A stretch of 64,000 nucleotides of DNA, from the NCBI RefSeq assembly GCF_030817275.1, contig NZ_JAUSZD010000002.1:558001-622000 (forward strand), given 5' to 3'. Every line of letters starts with the position of its first letter. Positions within the stretch are counted from its first letter, which is position 1. Positions 6,438 to 14,956 of this stretch are shown piece after piece. This DNA is from Paenibacillus sp. V4I7. Lineage in GTDB: Bacteria; Bacillota; Bacilli; Paenibacillales; NBRC-103111. Under the pieces are notes generated by a model, which was not told where the DNA came from, did not search any database, and was given only the letters and a program-made list of their open reading frames with translations. The position numbers and the translations under genes are program-made.

Positions 6438-8710
6438 TAATCATTCGTCAGAACTTCTGAATTTCGATTATATTGTTTTCGGAAATCGTTTGGTGTAATA
6501 CTGTTATACTTCTTAAACTTCCTATAAAAATAAGAGTCGCTGGTGAATCCGGTCTTTTCCGCAATTTCTGCCACAGAGAGGGAAGAGTGTATGAGCAGCT
6601 CTTTCGACTTATTCATACGTACGTCCTGGATCAAATCTATAAGCGCTACCATCGTATGTTGTTTATATAACCTACTAATATAAATAGGAGACATATCTAG
6701 TTCATCGGCGATGGAATTTATAGATAAATTTTGGTTCCCATAATCTCTCTCGATAATGTCATTCATTTTTTTGATTAAATCCACATGCTTAGAGCTTCTT
6801 TTTTCATCTATCTTTTTGTGAAGGTGCTCAAACAGTTGGTAAAACTGAAAATTAATTTCTTCAATGGTTTCGACTTGATTCAGGGAAGCTATTGTTGTAT
6901 CCAAATAAAGCGGAAGGGCTAGGGCATTATTCTTATTGATCGTATTGAGAACGTTATTAACCCTAAGTGTTAAATGGGATATAGCCAAATGAACAACAGA
7001 ATAAGGGTATTCGGCGGTTTCATTAATGATATCAGTGTAAATGGTTTCCGCTTCGGCTGAATCTCCGGTCATTAGACAATCAACCAGTTGTTTTTCCTTT
7101 TGTGTTGGAAATTTATACTCCTTAGCTCTATACCCCATGATCTCTTCAGACCAAATGATGCATCCATGACCTCTAAACAATCGGTGGTAAGAAGCTTCCA
7201 ACAGCTGCTTATAGAGGTGAATGCATGGCCCCGCATTATCTTGTAAGGGACTTATGGTGATGGAGACGGATAGTTTAATATAGTCGGCAATGGATGTTTG
7301 CATCTTGTGGAGTATAGCCATGAATGCATCATGATCCCATTCGAAATCGGACTCCTGTGCGGTAAGCAGCAGCAAAATATGGTCATCGCCCATGTCAATG
7401 GCTTCGGCTTGAAATAGGGGGGAGCTAATCTCTGTGCATATATTCATTACTGCATATCTTAACAATTTAAACTGATCTTGATATTTATTAACGTTTTCTG
7501 TAAAGTGGTCAATTTTCACCATGATTAGCAAAGAAGAATGCTGAATGGTTATTTTTGATCCAAAATAACGCAATTTTGCTTGCAAGGCAATCGGGTGATA
7601 GGCCTCTCTTCCCATAATAATATTTCTCAGGAAATCTTGACGCAAGATTTGTAGATTGTCTCTTTTCTCGATTTCTAATGTTTTTAAGTTGCGTATGACT
7701 TTATCGATGGGATCGAAAAGTTTACGCGATGTGAAGAACGAAACAAGTAAACCCGCAAGAAGTAAGCTCAAGCTGATATAAATTGTTTTCGTTCTCATGC
7801 TCTTAATTTCTTTCGTGATGATGGAATAAGGTGTCGTACGCACATATCGCCAACCTAATGAATCCGGCGCAGTGTATGAAATCAACGACTTGGTGTTTTC
7901 AACAGTGTCTACTAGGTACCCAGGAGAAGAAGCATTGGCAATGATGTCTTTAATATAATTTTTGTTCGAGTAATCGCTTAATACGGGATTAGAACCATCT
8001 GTCGAAAGAAGAATGCCGTCCTTGTTAATAATAAATTCGCTGCTGGAACGGCTGTTTGCTACGTTTTTTAGGGATTTGTTAATGAACGATTCCGAGATGT
8101 TTACAATTACTGCGGAGTTTAAGGATTTATTTATATTAATCGCATCATAGCACAGATAAGAATAAATACCGACTTTAGAGACCGTAAGTTGATCGTTGCC
8201 AACTGGATTAAATGTTCTGGGAACAGGTAGAAAAGGCATGTAATCCTGAAAATGGTCCAAAATATCGACCATGCCTTGATCGCCTAGTGTGGATTTAGTT
8301 TGAATACCACTTTGAAAATTGTTGGCGCTGACGTAGAAAAGATCTGATTTGCCGTTATACACATAGATGGAATCAATAAATGGCATCGCGAAGCGATAAT
8401 TGTTCAACTGTTGCATGGCGTTGGTTATATCATAAATATCAGGTTTATCGTAAAACAACAGCTTGGAGATGACAAAATCCCTGTAAATTTGAAAGGAGAA
8501 GGAGGTTGCAGTCTCTGTTACTTTGAGAATTTCCTGGCTTGTCTGCATCAGGCTATTTGAGTCGGATTCATACACTTGCTTTAGCGCAATATTATCGAAA
8601 TTAAAATAAAGAATGGTAGAGGATACAAGCAGAGTGATGACAATAGATAAAATGATACTCAGTAGTATATTTCGATATACGTTTTTGTTGTCCTGAGTGC
8701 GCTGCATCAT
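6437..8710 (-). CDS. Membrane-bound AraC-family regulator (YesN-like)
   Basis: 757 residues. An N-terminal membrane helix (about 12-35), a large extracellular sensing region (about 36-300, Cache-like by layout), a second membrane helix (about 300-322), a cytoplasmic linker, and a C-terminal AraC DNA-binding domain (about 650-750) with two helix-turn-helix units: NSIADELDMSPIYISRLYKQ and VAEIAEKTGFTSDSYFYRKF. Such one-component proteins sense a sugar outside the cell and switch on a neighbouring importer. It is divergent from a permease-permease-binding protein set starting at 8983, its likely target. AAGGGGG precedes the ATG by 9 bases. Confidence 0.88.
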   Translation of the reverse strand: MMQRTQDNKNVYRNILLSIILSIVITLLVSSTILYFNFDNIALKQVYESDSNSLMQTSQEILKVTETATSFSFQIYRDFVISKLLFYDKPDIYDITNAMQQLNNYRFAMPFIDSIYVYNGKSDLFYVSANNFQSGIQTKSTLGDQGMVDILDHFQDYMPFLPVPRTFNPVGNDQLTVSKVGIYSYLCYDAININKSLNSAVIVNISESFINKSLKNVANSRSSSEFIINKDGILLSTDGSNPVLSDYSNKNYIKDIIANASSPGYLVDTVENTKSLISYTAPDSLGWRYVRTTPYSIITKEIKSMRTKTIYISLSLLLAGLLVSFFTSRKLFDPIDKVIRNLKTLEIEKRDNLQILRQDFLRNIIMGREAYHPIALQAKLRYFGSKITIQHSSLLIMVKIDHFTENVNKYQDQFKLLRYAVMNICTEISSPLFQAEAIDMGDDHILLLLTAQESDFEWDHDAFMAILHKMQTSIADYIKLSVSITISPLQDNAGPCIHLYKQLLEASYHRLFRGHGCIIWSEEIMGYRAKEYKFPTQKEKQLVDCLMTGDSAEAETIYTDIINETAEYPYSVVHLAISHLTLRVNNVLNTINKNNALALPLYLDTTIASLNQVETIEEINFQFYQLFEHLHKKIDEKRSSKHVDLIKKMNDIIERDYGNQNLSINSIADELDMSPIYISRLYKQHTMVALIDLIQDVRMNKSKELLIHSSLSVAEIAEKTGFTSDSYFYRKFKKYNSITPNDFRKQYNRNSEVLTND

Positions 8711-8910
8711 GAGACAATACCCCCTTGTTCGTAGGAAAAGTATATCGTACCTATTTTACACTTGCAATGGAACCAGATGAGCCGGAAGGCGGAAAAAGCA
8801 CTGAAAAATCCGGAAAATCCATGAATGTTTAAAATGTACATACGTAAATAAGGGGCTTTTACTGCAAATTATTCATATTTGGTATCACATCTTCACTAGC
8901 GCGGAAGTTT

Positions 8911-8930
8911 TTGAAGTGTATATAATTCGA
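8911..8930 (+). promoter_or_regulatory. Probable activator-dependent promoter of the sugar importer
   Basis: A perfect TATAAT lies at 8921-8926, about 57 bases before the permease ATG, without a good -35 hexamer at the usual distance. This is what is expected of a promoter that needs the divergent AraC regulator. The rest of 8711-8982 shows no gene. Confidence 0.45.
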
Positions 8931-8982
8931 GCATGACATCAAACAGATCAACATTCAAAAATAGGCAGGGAGGCTTCGCAGC

Positions 8983-9906
8983 ATGTTACGAAAGAATGGA
9001 TTCTTGTACGAGTTAAACAAAAACAAAATTTTGTTTCTCATGATAGCGCCAACATTAGTATTCTTTTTCATTAATTCTTATGTGCCGATGGTTGGGATCT
9101 ACTTCGCTTTTACCAGATTCGATTTTAATGGCGGGTTATTCGGAAGTCCATTTGTGGGATTAGAAAACTTTAAATTCCTATGGAAGTCGGGAGCGCTATG
9201 GGGACTGACGAGAAATACGGTAGCTTATAACCTTGCTTTTATTTTATTTGTCAATGGCGCAGCAATCTTTTGTGCGATTATGTTAAGTGAAATGAAAGGG
9301 AAGGCATTTAAGAAGATCACGCAATCCGTCATGTTTTTACCTTACTTCATATCGTTTGTTTTATTGAATGCTATTGCATATAACTTGTTTAATTTTGACA
9401 CGGGCTTTGTGAATACCACGCTAAAGTCATTGGGTTCGAATCCGATGGATATTTATAACACGCCGACAGCCTGGATTTTCCTTTTGGTCATTTTCTATGT
9501 GTGGAAAAACTTGGGCTATACGATGGTCATCTACCTCGCTACCATTACAGGCATTAGCGATGAATATTACGAAGCCGCGAAAATCGATGGCGCGAATATA
9601 TTTCAACGGATTTGGTACATTACGGTGCCAATGCTAAAGCCAACCTTTATCATATTACTCCTGTTTTCATTGGGAAGTATTATGAAAGGTCAATTCGATC
9701 TCTTTTATCAGCTCATTGGAAACAACGGGATCTTGTACAATACAACGGATATTCTGGATACTTACGTATTTCGTTCACTAAAAGTAACATTCGATATCGG
9801 GATGGCGACTTCAGCCGGATTGTTTCAGTCCTTCTTCGGTTTTGTCTTGATAATGACAGTGAACTATTTCATTAAAAAATCAAATGAAGAGTATGCGCTT
9901 TTCTAG
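8983..9906 (+). CDS. Sugar ABC transporter permease, LplB family
   Basis: 307 residues with six predicted membrane helices; the EAA loop is at about residues 190-215 (YYEAAKIDGANIFQRIWYITVPML). LplB-type permeases pair with YtcP-type permeases and LplA-type binding proteins to import oligosaccharides or related compounds, using a shared ATPase such as MsmX encoded elsewhere. First gene of a three-gene operon under the divergent AraC regulator; GGGAGG ribosome site. Substrate not readable. Confidence 0.92.
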   Translation: MLRKNGFLYELNKNKILFLMIAPTLVFFFINSYVPMVGIYFAFTRFDFNGGLFGSPFVGLENFKFLWKSGALWGLTRNTVAYNLAFILFVNGAAIFCAIMLSEMKGKAFKKITQSVMFLPYFISFVLLNAIAYNLFNFDTGFVNTTLKSLGSNPMDIYNTPTAWIFLLVIFYVWKNLGYTMVIYLATITGISDEYYEAAKIDGANIFQRIWYITVPMLKPTFIILLLFSLGSIMKGQFDLFYQLIGNNGILYNTTDILDTYVFRSLKVTFDIGMATSAGLFQSFFGFVLIMTVNYFIKKSNEEYALF

Positions 9907-9916
9907 GAGGGTTCCA

Positions 9917-10807
9917 GTGAAATCTAACAGTATTGATTCTGTCGCGTTTAATATTATTGCTTATCTAATTATCATAACGATTTCCGTGATCTGTATTTTC
10001 CCTTTTTTACTGTTGATATCTGGGTCATTTACGGATAATGAATCGATTGTTCGTGACGGTTACCATTTGATTCCGAAAGTATTTTCCCTTGCAGCCTATG
10101 AAGCCGTTCTAACTTTCCCAGGAAAAGTACTTAGGGCTTACGGGGTAACGATCTTCGTTACCGTCGTTGGTACGACGCTTGGATTATTCATGATGACGAT
10201 GGCCGGATATGTCTTGCAAAGAAAAGATTTCAAGTACCGTAATAAACTTTCCTTTTACATTTATTTTACTACGCTGTTTGGCGGAGGCTTGGTGCCTTGG
10301 TACATTATGATCACCAAATATTTGCAATTGACGGATACGTATGCAGCGCTTATTTTTCCAGGGCTCATGACTCCTTTCCTAATTATATTAATGAGAAGCT
10401 TCATTAAATCCTCCATACCGGAGGAGCTTACAGAGTCTTCGAAGATTGATGGTGCCAACGATTTTACGATTTATTATCGTGTGGTTCTTCCTTTAGCGAT
10501 GCCAGGTATTGCAACAGTAGGGTTATTTCTGGCATTGCATTATTGGAATAGTTGGTTCTCTACGTCGCTGTTTATCAACGACCAGGATAAATACGAACTG
10601 CAGTATTTTCTGTATAACATTATTAATACAGCTGCAGCCGTTTCGCAGCTAGGCGTGAGTACGGGGGTATCATTTGGACAGGATATCCCAACGGAATCCA
10701 CCAAACTGGCTATGGCCATGATTGTTACGGGTCCAATTCTCCTTCTATATCCGTTCGTACAAAGGTTTTTCGTCAAAGGATTAACGATTGGCGCTGTCAA
10801 AGGTTAG
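9917..10807 (+). CDS. Sugar ABC transporter permease, YtcP/LplC family
   Basis: 296 residues from GTG 9917. A longer frame begins at ATG 9884 inside the upstream gene, but AGGAGGG at 9906-9912 sits just before GTG 9917 and the resulting N-terminus (KSNSIDSVAFN) fits the family better. Six membrane helices; EAA loop ESSKIDGANDFTIYYRVVLP around residues 170-190. It forms the heterodimeric membrane channel with the upstream LplB-type permease, and its start lies 10 bases after the previous stop. Confidence 0.9.
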   Translation: MKSNSIDSVAFNIIAYLIIITISVICIFPFLLLISGSFTDNESIVRDGYHLIPKVFSLAAYEAVLTFPGKVLRAYGVTIFVTVVGTTLGLFMMTMAGYVLQRKDFKYRNKLSFYIYFTTLFGGGLVPWYIMITKYLQLTDTYAALIFPGLMTPFLIILMRSFIKSSIPEELTESSKIDGANDFTIYYRVVLPLAMPGIATVGLFLALHYWNSWFSTSLFINDQDKYELQYFLYNIINTAAAVSQLGVSTGVSFGQDIPTESTKLAMAMIVTGPILLLYPFVQRFFVKGLTIGAVKG

Positions 10808-10871
10808 AACTGAAACGGATACATTCCGTCAGCTAACATATATGATTCAATCATAAAAAGGGAGGATTTAT

Positions 10872-12455
10872 ATGAAAAGTAATGCAAAAAAGATGTACAG
10901 CGTGTCTATGGTACTTGCGCTAGCAGGTTCCGTAGTTGCCGGGTGCAGCAGTTCAACAACACCTGCAGCCAGTCCTACAGCAGGAGCGCAAGCAACGAAA
11001 GTACCTGAGGCTTCCGCTGCCAGCAAGCCCCCAGGTCTCGATACATCCAAGAAAGTAGAGTTGCAATTTTATATGTTAGGCCCTGCGCCTAAGGATCTTC
11101 CCGTAATTGAAGAAGAAATCAATAAGATGGCACTCAAAGATCTGAATGCGACAGTAAAATTTAATTTCACAACATGGACAGATTGGGACCAGAAATACAA
11201 GCTGCTTCTCTCGTCAGGACAGCCGGTCGATTTGATTTTTACAGCGGATTGGACGCAGTATCAAGCCTACGCGAAAAAAGGAGCGTTCCTGCCGCTGGAT
11301 GATTTGCTCCCGAAAGCAGCTCCTAAATTAAACAGCTTTGTGCCGAAAGATATGTGGGATGCCGTTAAAATTGACGGGAAAATCTATACTGTTCCTGCTA
11401 CTTATAAAGAGTATGTGACAACTGGCTTTATCTGGCGTGAAGATCTAAGGGAGAAATTCAATTTGCCTAAGCCGGATTCGCTTGCCAACTTCGAAGCTTA
11501 TCTGGATGGAATCAAAAAGAATGTACCGGATATGATTCCATTAGCGGCTAACAGCGATGTGAAAACGAATCTTTCCGATCTTTATAAAAATTTAACCATT
11601 GATCCGGTTGGGGCACTTCCTTACGGAATGGACATTTCCTATAAAAATCCCTCGGAAGTCACTTCTTACTGGGGCTCCGCTGAGCATTTGAAAGAGCTGC
11701 AAACCTACAAAAGATGGCAGGATAAAGGCTACCTGACAAAAAACGTTCTGAATGTTAAGGACTCGTTGACAGATTTGATTGTAAACGGTAAAGCTGCGGC
11801 TAACTTAGGCGATAACCCAAGCCGTTATAACGATCAGAAGATCAAAATCGCTGGTGCACATCCGGACTGGAAGCTCGATTACTATCCGGCTCCGCTGATT
11901 AAAGGGCATGCTGAGCCTGTTCATCCGATTCATAATGGATTTGCTATTCCAAAGAGCAGTAAAAACCCAGAAAGAGCTCTTGCATTTTATGAGAAATTAG
12001 TTACGGACAAAGGCTACAATCTGTTGTCCCAGTATGGAATTGAAGGCAAGAACTATAAGGTTGAGAACGGATACTATACGATGATTGGCGATACCAACAG
12101 CAATGGCTTCCCTAGAGAAGGTATGCAAAGTTGGGCTTGGAGAAATCCTGAATTCATGCTGTTCGATAAAGGTTATGACGGTGTGAAGAAAATTTTCGCA
12201 GATCTTGATAAAATAGCATCACCAGACAAGTTTACAGGCTTTGCTGAAGACTATACGAGCTATCAAGCCGAGAAAGCCGCTTTGGAGCAAGTTGAAAAGC
12301 AATATCTATTTCCACTTGAAGCGGGTCTCGTAGCCGATGTGGAAGGCGGACTCAAAACATTTATGGAAAAAGCCAAAACAGCCGGGCTGGAGAAAGTTCA
12401 AGCAGAATATAAGAAGCAATGGCTGGAATATGTGAAAAGTGCAGGGATTAAATAG
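10872..12455 (+). CDS. Extracellular solute-binding lipoprotein, LplA-like
   Basis: 527 residues. A basic N-terminus and hydrophobic segment run to a lipobox (residues about 19-25, VVAGC), followed by a Ala/Pro/Thr-rich linker and a two-lobed binding fold (about 55-527). This length is typical of the large LplA-type receptors working with LplB/YtcP permeases. It would be lipid-anchored outside the membrane and capture the sugar. GGGAGG precedes the ATG, and a terminator ends the operon, so 8983-12455 forms one transcript. Confidence 0.9.
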   Translation: MKSNAKKMYSVSMVLALAGSVVAGCSSSTTPAASPTAGAQATKVPEASAASKPPGLDTSKKVELQFYMLGPAPKDLPVIEEEINKMALKDLNATVKFNFTTWTDWDQKYKLLLSSGQPVDLIFTADWTQYQAYAKKGAFLPLDDLLPKAAPKLNSFVPKDMWDAVKIDGKIYTVPATYKEYVTTGFIWREDLREKFNLPKPDSLANFEAYLDGIKKNVPDMIPLAANSDVKTNLSDLYKNLTIDPVGALPYGMDISYKNPSEVTSYWGSAEHLKELQTYKRWQDKGYLTKNVLNVKDSLTDLIVNGKAAANLGDNPSRYNDQKIKIAGAHPDWKLDYYPAPLIKGHAEPVHPIHNGFAIPKSSKNPERALAFYEKLVTDKGYNLLSQYGIEGKNYKVENGYYTMIGDTNSNGFPREGMQSWAWRNPEFMLFDKGYDGVKKIFADLDKIASPDKFTGFAEDYTSYQAEKAALEQVEKQYLFPLEAGLVADVEGGLKTFMEKAKTAGLEKVQAEYKKQWLEYVKSAGIK

Positions 12456-12468
12456 GTAAGTAAGTTGA

Positions 12469-12530
12469 GGGGATTCGCAGTGTATTGTCATCATGGATGG
12501 CAGTTGCTGCGAGTCCCTTTCTCGTTTTCA
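12469..12530 (+). terminator. Terminator of the sugar-importer operon
   Basis: GGGATTCGCAG (12470-12480) pairs with CTGCGAGTCCC (12507-12517) with one wobble, then TTTCTCGTTTTC. The loop is long (26 bases), so strength is uncertain. Confidence 0.55.
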
Positions 12531-12553
12531 TCTATAGGATCTAACTATTCACA

Positions 12554-12582
12554 TTGACAGTAGCGTCAATTTTATATACATT
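12554..12582 (+). promoter_or_regulatory. Promoter and possible operator of the MarR-type gene
   Basis: TTGACA (12554-12559) and TACATT (12577-12582) are spaced 17 bases. The -35 is embedded in the inverted repeat TTGAC-n6-GTCAA (12554-12569), a candidate autoregulatory site for the MarR protein encoded 44 bases downstream. Confidence 0.5.
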
Positions 12583-12625
12583 GGAAGCAAAATGATTGTT
12601 CACAATATGACGAGAATGAAAGGAA

Positions 12626-13075
12626 ATGAAGAGGATGAGCAGCAATGAATTTTTAAAGCTTGAAAATCAACTGTGCTTTAGTCTATATGCAAGTTCCAGA
12701 GCCATTACTCGCATGTATCGCCCATTTCTTGAAGGCTTGGGGATTACCTATCCGCAATATTTGGTGCTGTTGGTTCTCTGGGATCAAAAGGAAAGCACAG
12801 TCAAAGAGCTTAGCGAGAAGCTCGATCTTGATTCGGGTACTTTGACACCTATGCTTAAGCGGATGGAAAGTCAGCAATTGGTTCAAAGGAAACGGTCTTC
12901 TGAAGATGAACGTGTCGTGAATATTCAAATCACAGAAGCGGGTCTTGCCCTTTACGATAAGGCGCTTTGTATTCCACAGTCGCTGCTTGCGTCAAGCGGG
13001 CTGTCTCCTGAAGAAATATACAAGTTCAATGAACAGTTAAAACGTATTATAAGCAGCGTAAATGCGTTCGATTAA
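12626..13075 (+). CDS. MarR-family regulator, OhrR-like (redox-sensing Cys)
   Basis: 149 residues. The start region LENQLCFSLYASSRAITRMY and the following TYPQYLVLLVLWD match the OhrR/MgrA/SarZ branch, where the Cys at about position 15 is oxidised by organic peroxides and releases DNA. The wing helix DLDSGTLTPMLKRME and RKRSSEDERVVNI wing are well kept. In most relatives ohrR sits next to the peroxidase gene ohr; here the neighbour is an AEC-type carrier instead. Start may be ATG 12626 or ATG 12635; the ribosome site (GAAAGG) does not decide. Confidence 0.85.
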   Translation: MKRMSSNEFLKLENQLCFSLYASSRAITRMYRPFLEGLGITYPQYLVLLVLWDQKESTVKELSEKLDLDSGTLTPMLKRMESQQLVQRKRSSEDERVVNIQITEAGLALYDKALCIPQSLLASSGLSPEEIYKFNEQLKRIISSVNAFD

Positions 13076-13109
13076 GGAACGACTATAGGTTTTGAAGTGA
13101 GGATCTGGA

Positions 13110-14030
13110 ATGAGTTATTTCATATACATTTTAGTGAATAACATTGTACCTATTAGCATTATGATTGCGATCGGCGCGGCAATGTACCGCGCTTTCCACA
13201 TTGATATTAAGACATTATCGAAGCTTAATTTCTATGTGTTTTCACCCGCGCTCGTTTTTGTTAAGCTGTATGAGTCCGAAATGAACTTGCCTATTTTAAT
13301 GCAGGTTCTCTTGTTTTTTGTCCTTTTCTTTAGTCTCCTTTTTGCTAGCATAGAGGTTATTATTCGGTTGAAAAAGATGCAGCGCGGTATGCGTATTGCC
13401 ATGCGGAATAGTGTTATTTTCTATAATAGTGCTAACTACGCACTACCGCTGAATCAAACTGTTTTTGGCGGGAATGCCTATACCTTATCTATCCAAATCG
13501 TGATCATGATTATGCAAACGTTAATTCCCAATACATATGGTATCTATACCTTAAATGCACATAAATCAACCTGGAAAGCAACGATGAAAACCATTCTTTC
13601 CTTACCGGTCATTTATGCGATTCCGATTGCTTTGCTGCTGCGATATTTCCATTTACCTGTTCCAGGACCGATTCATATACCGCTGGAGTATATTTCAAAC
13701 GCTTTTATGGCGACGGCCTTACTGACCCTAGGTGTGCAGCTTGGCGGTATGAAATGGGAATTTCATTTTTCTAATGTGCTCGTATCAAATATACTAAGAC
13801 TTGCTGCAGGACCGCTGCTCGGATTTTTCGTTGTTTGGCTGCTTGGGATTGAAGGCATTACAGCCAAAGCATTGATTCTCTCATGTGCTGTGCCCACCTC
13901 TCTAAGCAGTGTGCTGCTGGCCATTGAATATGAGAATGAACCGGAGTTTTCTTCACAGGCTGTCTTTACTTCAACTTTATTTAGTATGTTTACAATTCCA
14001 GTTGTTATCTTTTGTTTGGATTTTATATGA
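13110..14030 (+). CDS. AEC (auxin efflux carrier) family transporter
   Basis: 306 residues with about ten hydrophobic helices in two repeats; features NNIVPISIMIAIGA at the start and the conserved SANYALP-like NSANYALPLNQ around residue 110. Bacterial members move malate, malonate or other small organic acids; substrate here unknown. It begins 34 bases after the OhrR-like gene, with GTGAGGA ribosome site, suggesting cotranscription and control by that regulator. Confidence 0.82.
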   Translation: MSYFIYILVNNIVPISIMIAIGAAMYRAFHIDIKTLSKLNFYVFSPALVFVKLYESEMNLPILMQVLLFFVLFFSLLFASIEVIIRLKKMQRGMRIAMRNSVIFYNSANYALPLNQTVFGGNAYTLSIQIVIMIMQTLIPNTYGIYTLNAHKSTWKATMKTILSLPVIYAIPIALLLRYFHLPVPGPIHIPLEYISNAFMATALLTLGVQLGGMKWEFHFSNVLVSNILRLAAGPLLGFFVVWLLGIEGITAKALILSCAVPTSLSSVLLAIEYENEPEFSSQAVFTSTLFSMFTIPVVIFCLDFI

Positions 14031-14119
14031 ACATGGATGGGAATCATGAAGTTAGCAGGAATTTCGACATTTTTCGGCGAATGGGTAACCATACTTATCT
14101 ATAAAGGAGGACTTCCTTA

Positions 14120-14422
14120 ATGCTTTACCAATTTTGTCAGTATGTTACGCTTGTGGATATGAATGAAGAGATTTTGTCAGAGGTATTATTTGACCACGGC
14201 GAATTCGAATCGAATGCATTAACGATTGGTTCTTCTGTTGTGATTTATCAGCTTGGTCTGAAACAATTTGATGTTGTTTATGACAAAAGAGAAGGCAAAA
14301 CCGCTCGTAACAAGGTTGTAGACATTGAACTCGATCTTATCAAAAAGCCTTCGGTAACTCGTGTGTTTTTGGAGCCCGTGCGGTTAATTGTCGGTCAGCA
14401 TGATATTGGTGAAGTGGAATAA
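14120..14422 (+). CDS. Small conserved-looking protein of unknown function
   Basis: 100 residues, no signal peptide or membrane helix, mixed alpha/beta composition with a basic centre (KREGKTARNK) and a hydrophobic C-terminal strand region. A strong AAAGGAGG lies upstream and the reading frame is well used, so it is very probably real. It sits between the AEC carrier and a DUF423 gene; its role is not recognised. Confidence 0.65.
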   Translation: MLYQFCQYVTLVDMNEEILSEVLFDHGEFESNALTIGSSVVIYQLGLKQFDVVYDKREGKTARNKVVDIELDLIKKPSVTRVFLEPVRLIVGQHDIGEVE

Positions 14423-14455
14423 ATTAAATCGTTACGGAAAGGAAAGAAGACGAGA

Positions 14456-14821
14456 ATGATGAAACTTTTTTTACTGTTAGGCAGTGCGAATGCGTTTCTT
14501 TCAGTCGCTCTAGGCGCTTTTGGGGCTCATTATTTGAAACAAAGGATTCCAGATAAGATAGATGTGTTTCAAACCGGCGTACAATATCACATGATTCATG
14601 CGATAGCTCTCATCCTTATTGCTCTTTTGTCGGATAAGTTGGCAAATAGCTCTATGGTGAATGCATCGGGGTGGGCTATTTTTATTGGGATTATCTTGTT
14701 CTCAGGTAGTTTATATGCGCTGAGTTTGACTGGACTCAAATTTTTTGGACCCATTACTCCGCTAGGCGGGCTGAGTTTCTTGGTTGGATGGATACTTCTG
14801 GCCGTGGCCGCTTACAAATAA
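14456..14821 (+). CDS. DUF423 family membrane protein (YwdK-like)
   Basis: 121 residues, four membrane helices. The start LLGSANAFLSVALGAFGAHYLK and the middle QTGVQYHMIHAIALI are diagnostic of DUF423. Function of the family is not established. The start may be ATG 14456 or the adjacent ATG 14459, both with GGAAAGGAAAG upstream. A strong terminator follows directly. Confidence 0.88.
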   Translation: MMKLFLLLGSANAFLSVALGAFGAHYLKQRIPDKIDVFQTGVQYHMIHAIALILIALLSDKLANSSMVNASGWAIFIGIILFSGSLYALSLTGLKFFGPITPLGGLSFLVGWILLAVAAYK

Positions 14822-14830
14822 AAAAATGGA

Positions 14831-14858
14831 AAGAGTCAGAGAATCTGACTCTTTTTTC
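14831..14858 (+). terminator. Intrinsic terminator after DUF423 gene
   Basis: AGAGTCAGA (14832-14840) and TCTGACTCT (14844-14852) form a perfect 9-bp stem with a 3-base loop, followed by T6. Confidence 0.92.
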
Positions 14859-14956
14859 ATTGTTTTGTGTCATCTTAGCAGGAAAAAGCGCAGATCATGT
14901 AGAAAGATATCCATGATGGATTTGATCATTCTTCCTTAATTAAAAGGATGTGGCGC

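Noticed and set aside
9884-9916. Start of the second sugar permease at ATG 9884
   Set aside because: It lies within the upstream gene with no ribosome site; GTG 9917 directly follows AGGAGGG.
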